Shown: positions 33,201 to 45,200 of the stretch, piece by piece
Layout: every line of letters starts with the position of its first letter
Position numbering within the stretch: the first letter of the stretch is position 1
Assembly: GCF_026151205.1 (NCBI RefSeq)
Contig: NC_087080.1
Span: 12,323,837-12,387,836 of the forward strand
Origin: Bolinopsis microptera
Lineage: Eukaryota; Ctenophora; Tentaculata; Lobata; Bolinopsidae
DNA length: 64,000 nt
Direction of reading: 5' to 3'
Position numbers and translations under genes: made by a program
The notes under the pieces: generated by a model
Told to the model about the DNA's origin: nothing
The model's input: only the letters and a program-made list of their open reading frames with translations
Database searches by the model: none

Positions 33201-36200
33201 TCTACCACTCCTAACAGGCTATCTGGCTGCTCAGAGTCATCAAACACATAGATGTGGCAAACTCCCTGGGTTAGGTACCTGCCAGTCATCAAGTTAAATA
33301 GGTCAGTTTAACAATTAATACAAATATGTCGAAGCTGCAAGAGGTGGTAAAAAAGGTATAGGGGTAGCAAAAGAGGGTACACGTTTCTCGTGTATGAGAA
33401 TAAGCTAATAAGGTGTACACTGTCATGTACAGTTAATGAAGGATGTAGCTGATTATAACCTGTGCAGATGTCCATCAGTAGAGACAGGGTAACTCATAGT
33501 GTCGTTGTACTGGGGACTATTAGTGCTGTCTATTATAGCTGTGTCGTGGTCCTCGAACGTGTAGAACTTGTACATTACATACCTGGTCGATATTGGGAAT
33601 GTTAATACGAGTGTACTCTGATATTAACTGATGTTTAGACATCAAACCTACAAAGTTGTATCATTGATACGAGAGCTTCAGAGTTCAGAGCGAGGGGTTG
33701 CTGTTTGGGGCACTATCCGTCGCGGAGTCGAGTCCGCGGCGGAGCCGCCGGACTCCGAGCGGACTCCGAGCGGACTCCGGCGGAGCCGCCGGACTCCGAG
33801 CGGACTCCGGCGTTGCTCCGCCAAAATGTATTTACAGTGGACTCGAGTACATTTTGGCGGACTCCGAGCGGAGCCGAGCGGACTCCGAGCGGACTTTAAA
33901 GTCCGCCGCGGACTCCGAGCGGCTCCGCGGCGGCTCGGTGGAGTGTCCGCCGCGGACTAAGCCACTAGGCGGACTCCGGTCCGCCGCGGACTCCGGCGGA
34001 GTGCTTGGCGGACTCCGCCGGACCTCTCCGCCAGACTTGAATCCGGCGGAGTCCGGCGGAGCTTGGCGGACTCCGCCAGCTCGGCGGACTCCGCTCGGAG
34101 TCCGCCGGACTCCAACAGAGTCCACTGACTTCCGACCTCCGTCTTCCGACCCTCGGCTAAATTTGTCACGTGACATACAACATAGCATTTTGCAATATTG
34201 TGGTCAGATGAAAAGGTCGCTAGTGATAAACCTTAACCATTACCCTCACAATGTCAATAGTTTACAACTCTAGTCCTAACTTTGACCCTATAATGTATAA
34301 ACGTTGACCCTAACCCTCCACCAAACCGTCCGCAGCGAAATATCAATGTCATTGACTGGTCACGTGACCAAAACAATTTTTGTCATATTATCTCATATGG
34401 GGAAGCGTTTTTAGTTTTACCTTACACGTTGCATGTGGCGTCATTCGGCCGGATCCCAGCAAGCAAAAATACGTCGACCATCACAGGACGACGCCAAAAT
34501 GACTTGTGGAACAAGCGCGCCCGCAGCGGCGCGAAAGCACCTGGTTAGCTAAACACTAAATGAACGCGATGTGCCTTGCATTGTAGGATGAAATCCTACT
34601 AGCTGACCCCACTCGCAGCTGTGATGTTCGCTGTACGTCAGCGATCGAAATTTATACGCGTATCACCCGTTAAGATGTGCCACCCGACGCGCCACGCAAT
34701 TTTTCTCGTTGCTCGTCGCACGTCGACGAACAACGAAGCTCGTTGCGACGCGCAATGAGCTGCCAGGCTAGGACATCGTCCTGGTCCAACAAATTTTAGC
34801 GAGCGCGAGCGATTTTCTCCAAAAATTTAATGAGGGCGCCGACTTCCACTCTGGCTAGGTTTCTTTTTATAGGGGGTGCACGATAAAAATAAAGTTGCTT
34901 GGATTTAAAAAATTTTTGTACCACTGTTTTCTAGAGACTGTGAGAATTTTCACAATACCAAATTTGTTATACCTTTTTGGAAAGATCAGTGAGTTTCGCC
35001 TAGGTGCCATATTTGATGGTGCGCGGCTTTTGGAGCAAAAGTAGCTGTAAAAGTCGCGTAATTTGACCAAATTCGTCCAAATTTGACCATTTTTGTCGTA
35101 TTATTCGGATTTATCTTCAGTTCCTTAAATGAGATCATTCTGGAAATTGGCGACGACCTTCCAATTGGGCTTTCACAACTGTCCGAAAAATTTGGTGGAT
35201 ATCGGAGTTGATATAGTAATAAAAATGGGGCAAAATACGCTGCTTTTAGCTGTAACATAATGTCTGATGGTTGGATATGCTTTAAATTTTTCGGACACTT
35301 TCCTTGTAAGTTTATGAGTAAGCTTACCAATTTTTGTTGCAATTGGAGGTCGGGAAGGATACTCTATATCTATTTGTTTGAGGAGAATAATTAGCAAGGC
35401 AGTGGTAACCGTATTAAAGCCGGACATATTGGCAGCAAGCGGATGTTTAAACATGCGCAGGTCTTGAGAGAGGGATAGAAGCAGCAACACATGTAATGCG
35501 ACAAATCTTTGAGAGCAGTGAATGTGAAGCAGTTATTCTTATAGATGCTGAGAATGCCTTCAAATCAAATCAAATCAAATCAAAAATAATGTCATAAACA
35601 TCATCACAGATTATCGAAAACTCGTCCTTTTTCCTTCACTTCAAAATTTAACTTATATTATAGGTACATATATTATTACCTCGGAGCGGTAATTGGAACC
35701 CCTAGGTTCAAGGAGGAATATCATGTCAAAAAGAAAGTAGAGAAATGTATAAAGGATATAGAGAAACTTTTTACTTTTGCTGCCGATGAGCCACAGGCAG
35801 CGTTAGCTGCATACAGTAAAGGAGTAAATTGCAGATGGCAATACCTTCAAAGAACTGTTCCCAACATAGCAGAACTATTCAGACCACTAGAGAGTGTCTT
35901 AAGACACAAACTGATACCAGCACTCGTGGGCAGATAAGTATAATGAATAAATTGTGTAGAAATGAATAAATGTGACTGTGAGTGTGACATTGTGACATGT
36001 ACATTTGCATTTGCAATTTGGGTACGTGGGCCGGCACGATCCACGTGCGCGGCGCCCCCGCGCCCATTATGCTTACATCTCCAATTTCAATTGCAGTGTG
36101 GTGCTTGCGTGGCGCGGCGGGTCGGGTACTCATGTACTTGATTATTAAGAGTACCCCATCTTATGAACGATAGATGAACTAACAATATATTTTGAAGTTT

Positions 36201-39200
36201 TTTTTGAAGTATATTATATGTATTGATTATTCTGTGGCAAATAAAATTCTCTTTTTCTTAAATTCTCTTTTTCTTAATTCTTGTTCATTGAAATATTACC
36301 GCCAGCTAGGAGCCGCAGCTGCGACTGCAAGCCGTGTTACCCACTTCCCTGTACTGTATTGTGATCAGCATGAGTTTAATCAAAGTAATGTGTATCACTC
36401 GCTTCACTCGATCCGAAATTAAAGTATATAATCCTACAACGCTAAGCTAGTAATAAAGTTTTATGAAAGCACTCTGGCCAAGTCAGTGGATTCTTTTTAC
36501 CTAATTTTACCTCATCCCATTAAGGAACGCGCGCTGGGTAAAAAGAAACCTAGCCAGAGTGGAAGTCGGCGCCCTCATTAAATTTTTGGAGAAAATCGCT
36601 CGCCAAAATTTGTTGGACCAGGACGATGTCCTAGCCTGGCAGCTCATTGCGCGGCGCGTCGCAACGAGCTTCGTTGTTCATCGACGTGCGACGAGCAACG
36701 AGAAAAATTGTGTGGCGCGTCGAGTGGCACATCTTAACGGGGGATACGCGTATAAATTCCGATCACTGACGTACAGCGAGCAGCACAGCTGCGAATGGCG
36801 TCAGCTAGTAGGATTTCATCCTACAAGGCACATCGCGTTTACCTAGCTAACCAGGTCATTTCCGCCTCCGGCGGTCGCGCGCTACTGCAAGCGAGAGGGC
36901 TATAGTTAGAGCAACACATCGCGCCACAAGCCAAATATTTATCAACATCTTGACTAGCTACGCGGTCCTTTTCCGCATGCGCTCGCGCTGTGCTCAAAAA
37001 TTGACGTCGTCAATCAATCAACATCAAGATTTTAGTTTTACATTTGACCTTTATGTCAAAAAATCTTTGAATTTTCAATCGGTGGTCGACGTTACCTGAG
37101 GACCTCAGGCTTCGTCCTTACTTCGTCACAGGACGATCGGAGCTCGAAGAGCGTAGAGAGTGCTGGCTGGCGTCGTCCTGTGATGGTCGACGTATTTTTG
37201 CTTGCTAAAAACGCTTCCCCATATGAGATAATATGACAAAAATTGTTTTGGTCACGTGACCAGTCAATGACATTGATATTTCGCTGCGGACGGTTTGGTG
37301 GAGGGTTAGGGTCAACGTTTATACATTATAGGGTCAAAGTTAGGACTAGAGTTGTAAACTATTGACATTGTGAGGGTAATGGTTAAGGTTTATCACTAGC
37401 GACCTTTTCATCTGACCACAATATTGCAAAATGCTATGTTGTATGTCACGTGACAAATTTAGCCGAGGGTCGGAAGACGGAGGTCGGAAGTCAGTGGACT
37501 CTGTTGGAGTCCGGCGGACTCCGAGCGGAGTCCGCCGAGCTGGCGGAGTCCGCCAAGCTCCGCCGGACTCCGCCGGATTCAAGTCTGGCGGAGAGGTCCG
37601 GCGGAGTCCGCCAAGCACTCCGCCGGAGTCCGCGGCGGACCGGAGTCCGCCTAGTGGCTTAGTCCGCGGCGGACACTCCACCGAGCCGCCGCGGAGCCGC
37701 TCGGAGTCCGCGGCGGACTTTAAAGTCCGCTCGGAGTCCGCTCGGCTCCGCTCGGAGTCCGCCAAAATGTACTCGAGTCCACTGTAAATACATTTTGGCG
37801 GAGCAACGCCGGAGTCCGCTCGGAGTCCGGCGGCTCCGCCGGAGTCCGCTCGGAGTCCGCTCGGAGTCCGGCGGCTCCGCCGCGGACTCGACTCCGCGAC
37901 GGATAGTGCCCTGTTTGGAGGTTGATAAATAGCTGATATTAATTATTTATTACCTGAGTAACAAAAATGTGGAATAAAGGTGGAACTAACGGTGAAGGTT
38001 GAGAATTAGAAGATGATTTGAGTTGTGAACAGTTCAGTACGGTTATCTTCAGTTCGTTGTAATTGTCACGTGCCACACCATCACTTGCTGCATCTGCAAT
38101 AAAATAAAATATCAACAAAATACAAACAAGTTTATAAGTCTAACATGGTAATAAATGAAGGTAACTCCACAAAATACTAGCACCTAACAAACGAGTGTAA
38201 CACTAGATATCGGACCTGGTTGGTTGTTGTTGTTAAGGTAAGTATTAGCCTTCATTCTCTCTTTGAACAAGGTAAGTGAGTGTGTTATCGGGAACTTGAG
38301 TCGAGTATAGTACTCCAGGTTAGCGAACACAACTCCGTTTATTTCACCACTTGTACCTGGATTAGAAGTTACAGTCAGGTTCAAATATCTTGTTCGTGAG
38401 AAAAACAGTAAAACCCAATAAATCGGGGTTTTACTGTACACACTACACAGGATAGCAATGATGCACCACGCATTGTTATTTATTTCCTTAGTATATTAGA
38501 GTAAGAACACTCAGTCCCAAGCCTGAGGGTTAAAATATTCCAACTTCAATCGAGTTGTCTCTTGAATGTAAAAAATACCAATCATCGGTGCCAAAATTAT
38601 ATTTAATTTGACATTTTGTCATACTGACTGCACACAACATTTGCTTGCGTCAGTAAATTTTAATTCGGCGTCTGCGTGTTCCGTGACAAATATAACGTAG
38701 ACGCGCACAATACAGACGGTCAAAACAATGATGTCTCCGGCCGCGGCTCGAGCTCTCCAGGATATTTATTATCATTAACGTACTTAACCCCACTTACCTA
38801 ATATCTGAAGTGAGCCGTGAACTCTTGAATTGGAGGGCTGGTTTATAATCTCTTTGAAAAACAGCTGACAAGCTCCAATACACCTGACAGTAATTAGTTT
38901 ACATCTTACAAAATCCTAATAACATCACCATAGTAAGTAATAATGAATAAATATAGAAATATTGGCAACCAACCTCTTAACTTTATTTTAAAGATGTAAA
39001 ATACCGCTAACCTGAATTCAACGCCATTACAACTGTACAGATACACTCCGGCGCTCTCACTTTGCAAACTCTTCAGGAAGAAATCGTCAACATTAACGAT
39101 ATTCTGACTAGTTGTATTGAAATCAGGCTGCAAACCCCCAACAACTGCAATGTGTCGGTTTATGAAGGATGTTAACCTTAAAATACATATAACTATGTAT

Positions 39201-42200
39201 AAGTAATCTTGTGACTGATTTGGGAGTTCTATCCCGAGTCTGTATTTAATTACATCTTAAATATTTCATCTTCAAAGTTAAAATAAATTAAAATACAACT
39301 ACACGCATCATTTCTAGAATATGGAGCGATAGTAATTAACAACACCACCGCACTGCACAGTAAAAACAGAGGTATTAAAGCAGAAGAAGCTACTCACCCT
39401 TACTAATGACCGTCTCAAAATGGTAGAAGTTGAGAACCACAAATAACTTCTCATCAGGATTCAGTAGATGCTCTTGTGAGAGGTAGAGTTTACCAATGTG
39501 TATCTCCATCACATTCTGAAGTTTTAGTGTTCATATTGTTCAGAGTGTTTATAATGTTTATTGTTCATATTGTTCAGAGTGTTTATTAACGTTTAGTGTT
39601 CATATTGTTTATATTGTCAATAATTTAGTATACACTATAAATTCAACCCGTTCATATTTTTATTTATTTTTCTGTCCCTTAAAAAAACCAGAATAGGTTA
39701 GCTTAAAGACTGCTACTAAATCATAACAAATTACTAACAATAAAAGTGCACTGTAATTACCTGGCCCCGCTCTAAATTAATATTATAATCTGCAGGACTA
39801 TCACTATCACTTGTGGGTTCTATCTTCACCATTTTAGTTCCATACGCAATGTCTCTCAACTGCAGCTCCAGTTTGTTTATCGTGTGGTTCCTTATGTCCA
39901 GCAGTTTGGCTGTTTCATCTTCCCGTCTTGCGAACTCTCTCCTCACACGCTCGTACTTTCCTGTTAGACCAGTAACCTGTAGGAGAAAACAAAGTAATTA
40001 TTTGTTTATAAAGTTGATTTTTATAATTATTCGTTACAAGCAAGATCAATCGGGTAGACTAAAACTTAATTTTGTCCGTAATTATTTAGTGATATTTTCC
40101 TAACCTCATCCTGGTAGTCCTGCTTAAGTTTGTACTGAATATCCAGGAGCATGTTAGTTTTCTCCAGCTCCATAACCAAGTTAGCATGCTCACTTTGCAG
40201 TTCTCTTAGCTCACTGGCCGGGTCCTCCCCAACTAGACTCTCCACATCCAACTGCAGTGCTTTACTCGACTGATAAACACATTTATTATTATAAGTTTAG
40301 TAAATTTACAGTACAGTATCCAAATTATTATTGGCTATTCTATCAAAATGTATTAAACCAAATACACTTTAATAAGATTGTACTGACTTGAACTGGAATC
40401 TCCCTGGTAACCACATTGGTAACTGTATCTCTGGTAACTGTATCTCTGGTAACTGTATCTCTGGTAACAGACTCCTGGTCTTCAGCTATACGCTCCTCTC
40501 TTTCCCGTATTCTTATTTTCTCTTCCTCCTCTAAAATTATAATTACTTAATTAGTTAGCCAATCAAATTACTAGAACTACCTCTCATGAATGGTAGACTA
40601 ACGCCTCTTCGAGATGTTTATCAAGTTTGTTAGCATCATCATCATCAGTCCTGTAACGAATCATAGATAAGAAAGCAGATAAGAACATACCAAGTAGTTC
40701 CCTAGTTCTGTCCAGTTGCATCTCCAACTCTCGGTTAGTCATCTCAAGTTTGTTAACTCTGTGTTCTAACTCAGATGCTTTGTCTCGCTCAGTCAGGAAC
40801 TTGTCGAATACCTCATCATGTTCTGGTACTGCGTCCTGGGAAACGAGAATTATTGGGAAACTGGAACTATTGGGAAACGGGAATAAACGTGCAACTTGGA
40901 AATTTGTCGATAAATAATTATGGATGTACTTATTGTACATATCTGGACACTCTCGAGGTACAGTTGGGCTCCAATTGGGGCACAGCTTGGGTACATAATC
41001 TAGTCTCTCTACTATTTAAAAACCTGAGTGGTTGACTGCAACCTCTCTAGTCTATGTTCTAACTGTTTCACTCTGTCCCGTAGTTTTCTTTCATTCTGCT
41101 TATAGTTCTTCTCCTTCTCAATATCAAACACATCCTCAATCAGCCGGCTGTTTTCCTGAAAATGCCGAACATGCTGAGTAAATCTAACTAAACGACTGAA
41201 TAATGATAATAATACAGAGACTATAAAGATATGGTTTCTTACACTATAAGCACCCCTTGAAGGAACAGAAGAATAATAAGCCATCCTCCTTCTCTAAAAG
41301 TACCCCACCTGCTTCAGTATCTCCCTCTCCCTCTCTACCTCCTCCAGCGCCACACTCATCTCATTAGCCTGATTACTCTGCAACAAGGAGTTTTCAGCTC
41401 GGTTATGAGTAGCTCTCAGCTGAGCATTAAGTTTCTCAATTTGTCCCCGCAGTTCGGACACCTCCTCCTCCGCGCGGTCGCGTTCTCTTTTAGACGTGCT
41501 CAGCTCGTTACGTATTTTCAGAACTTTAGTGTCGCCGTCCCCCAGTTGGTCTTCATAGTCTTTTATCTTACTGAAAGAAAAATACTTGTAATGGGGTTTA
41601 ACGAGTTACTTTATGCTATTATGATTCATAAACTGCAGTGTCGTGATATAGGGCAATAAAAAGAAGAGGAAAATAGCTTAATAAAGATTACTTAGATAAC
41701 ACAAAAATAAAACTGTTTCGCACCGTTGTAAGTTGATAATATCGATATCCTCAGAAATGCCCGTTCTTTGATGCTGTAGAAGCTGTTCTCTCAGCGCGAG
41801 AAGCTTGTTCTCGTAGCCCAGCTCTAAATCTTGTTGTCTGTTGAGAAGATCCTGCTTCTCATCCTCCACCACCTGACAAACATACATTACATTACAAGAA
41901 ACTTTGCATAACTCTGCACATCACCTCCGACTACGGTGTAGTTAAAGCTTAGCTACTTTAAACACTGAATCAACTTCGTGTGTGACTACTTAGGGACTTA
42001 TTAGTGACTACTTAGGGACTTATTAGTGACTACTTAGGGACTTATTAATGACTAATTAAATATTAATAATAATGAGCAATTTAGTAATCAATGACTAGTT
42101 GGTAATACCCATTACCGGTACCCAGTACGTGTATACTCCACCATGCACATGGTGTGATGCAAGTTAGCACAACTGACAGTTTGGTTTGTCTGTCCAGTCT

Positions 42201-45200
42201 CCAATATGATGTATCTTCGTTCTCAGTTGTAATTCATATTAGAACGTCATCTCCAAACCATCTACTTTGTTGTTGTGCGCTATTTAACTTTCCTCTCAGT
42301 TGATTGGGAATTAGTAGTGTTGAAAGTTTCAAAAGCTTGAATCCTACTTTCCTCTCATCTTTACATTTTTGTTGTATTTTCCTGATCCTTATATGTCTCT
42401 CTTAGTAGTTGTATGTTATATGTAGGTTTAGAGGTAGAAAAGTGTGTGTGTTATTGTAACAGGGAATGAGAGGCATTCTTGTTGTTACAATCCTGACAGC
42501 TATCTCTAAACAACAGAACACCACAAGCAGCAGAGCTAGAAACAGAGCCCATCTGTTTGGTAAGTTGAACAATTTCACTCAGTTGTATTTAAGTTAATAC
42601 GGCTACATTTAATTTAAAATCTATTTTTTAAATATTGCCAAATACTGTTTTATTAATTAATTATTGTGGTGAGAGGGGATGATAGTATGAACTACAGATT
42701 GGGAGGCGGCAGATGGGTTGGCGTTTTCGGAAGTAGAGTGGAGCTGGAAACCAGTACAAATACAGACTCGCTACCAGTCGGGCGGCACTACACCAGCGGG
42801 CGGCGCTACAACCTACCCAGGGGGCGGCGCTACACTTAACGTGTATTTTGAGAACGAGGCGAGGGAGAGGGCGGGGGGAGTGAGGTTACTCTTCTCTGGT
42901 TCTGTGCAGTACCGGATCAGATACTGTATGAACACTTACTCTCTTTTTCCTTCAACTATACCTGATACTAATCTCAAGGTCTGCACCTTGCAGCGAACAT
43001 TTCACTACTTTATTTTTATTTAACTATATTTTCTATGTTGTACACTAAATAATATACATAGATATTTCTCTATTTTTAGAACACCTTATAATATTTAATC
43101 ATATTTTATTATGTTCCACCCAATTTTACTGTATATAGCTAACTTAATTTATTTCACTAAAGTTTAACTTTTTTCTTACTATATATCTCTTTATTTCACT
43201 ACATTTTACTATGATTCGCTGTATTTCGATGTATTTCACTATGTTTCGCTGTATTTATTTATATTTCACTGTAATTATCTGTATTTCACTATTTTGCGAT
43301 GTATTTACTATTTCTCTAAGATTTTCTTGTTCCAAAATATTTCTCCATGTTTCACTACATTTCACTGTAGGTGTGGACACTGGAGCGCACATCGCCCCGC
43401 ACTATCAGGATCTTCTGTGAACAGGAGCTGGTGCTGAAGTTCCACCTCTCTGAAGCTACCTGCACTGGTTACAAGTTCTGGAAGCTCTACTGGAGCAGGA
43501 CTCCTCAGTTAATCAACTTATCTCCTGATAACAAGTATCCTAGTACTGTTTATTGGAGAGCTGTATCTGATCTCAGTCAGCTCCTAGGTGAGAGTGCCGT
43601 ATAGTGTATACTGTAAAGTAGGGTGCCTGTATAAGTGTATTATATGGTGTGGTATGAAGGGTCCCAACCCTCATCAAGCAACCTGGCTTTCATAATGGTC
43701 CTAAAATTTAATTATTTTACTAAATTATAAAAACTCTAGTCTCGTCACTCGTGACTGCTTGGTCTCAATATTTGTAAATTACTAGTTAGTAACCAATTAG
43801 TAACCAATTAGTGACTACTTCTACCTCCTAACATCCTGGGTGTCTCAGTGAACGGTGGCTGGACTGGATTCAGTGAGTGGTCTCACTGTTCCCAGGATTG
43901 TGGGGAGGGAACTCAGAGGAGAGTGAGGAACTGCAGCAACCCTGCCCCCACTAACGGGGGGAGGCACTGCTCGGGTAACCACACCCACTCTCAGCACTGT
44001 AACTTAAAACAGTGTCCAGGTTTGTATTCCCTTTTTACGCTACATTGATAGTTATAATATACAGTAAAACCTAATCTAACGCGGACTTTGGGGGATAGGA
44101 AACAGCCGCGGTAAATCGGGGTTTGCACTTTGTGGTAAATCGGGGTTTGCACTTTGTGGTAAATCGGGGTGCGGTAAATTGGGGTTTTACTGTCATGGTT
44201 TAAGGGGGGGGGGGGGGGGGGGGGCCAATGGATATTTTTTTGTGAAACTTGATTTCGAGATAGCAGTTGACCAACAAACTAGGACCAGTGACCGAACTTT
44301 TGAGGGGGTCCCGGACCCTAACCGCCAAACGGTGCCTGCGGGGCAGCCACGCCCATATTTGGTCCAAATTAGGCCCAATTTAGCCAAATACCCTGAACAT
44401 GCCCAAAACCCAAATTTTAGGTGCTCTACTTGTAGCTAGTGGTCTCCTGAACTCGTATATGAAATTTCATCAAGATTGGACAAAAAATGACTGAGTTATG
44501 AGCCAAAAACCATATGCCCATATTTGGGCATACGCACCAAATTTGGTAGATTTCGTCCCATAAATTGTTCAAATATCAATATTTTTCACTGAAACTTACT
44601 TTATATGAAAGGTAAGCCTAAACTACATATTCTCTGTAAGTTATAGCTTTATATCTGTTTAAATGTGGATACTAAGGCGAAAAGACCACAAAAAATGAAC
44701 TAAATTGCCCATATCTTGGTTCGCGATATTCGCGGAATTGATCTCATTAAAATTGTAACAACTCAATCAGTTTTCAAAATTTTTCCATGAAATTTTCGGA
44801 ATCGACTCGAAATCGCATTTCCACCTTAGTTTGAGAACAGATTTTTGATTTAGGCCTCCAAAAAAATTTGGCGGCCAAATTCCAAAATTTTCCCGGAGAA
44901 ATTCAGAATTTGGCCGCCAAATTTATTTTGAGGCCTTAATCAAAAATCTGTTCTGAAACTAAGGTGGAAATGCGATTTCGAGTCGATTCCGAAAATTTCA
45001 TGGAAAAATTTTGAAAACTGATTGAGTTGTTACAATTTTAATGAGATCAATTCCGCGAATATCGCGAACCAAGATATGGGCAATTTAGTTCATTTTTTGT
45101 GGTCTTTTCGCCTTAGTATCCACATTTAAACAGATATAAAGCTATAACTTACAAAGAATATGTAGTTTAGGCTTACCTTTCATATAAAGTAAGTTTCAGT

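Larger units (their letters stand above)
33709..37910. mobile_element. 4.2-kb palindromic hAT-like foldback element with 8-bp TSD
   Basis: Exact 8-bp duplication CTGTTTGG at 33701-33708 and 37911-37918. The terminal inverted repeat begins GGCACTATCCGTCGCGGAGT. Inverted homology extends over about 1.1-1.4 kb arms (left to about 34870, right from about 36540). Each arm carries a GC-rich GGACTCCGAGC satellite, then CACGTGAC-containing AT-rich sequence, then a CG-rich block. The unique centre holds a reverse-transcriptase fragment but no recognisable transposase. ORFs over the GGACTCCG arrays (ADSERTPSG repeats) are repeat artefacts. The 8-bp target duplication fits the hAT superfamily; the mobilising enzyme must be elsewhere. 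The element lies inside RPGRIP1L. Confidence 0.88.

Noticed and set aside
33631..34273. Ser/Arg/Pro-rich ORFs (ADSERTPSG repeats) and the mirror set at 37346-37787
   Set aside because: They are translations of the GGACTCCG satellite in the transposon arms; the two sets mirror each other because the arms are inverted copies.
34867..35490. Minus-strand ORFs in the centre of the palindromic element as a transposase
   Set aside because: No DDE or hAT dimerisation motif is visible, and the clear coding similarity in this area is the plus-strand RT remnant.
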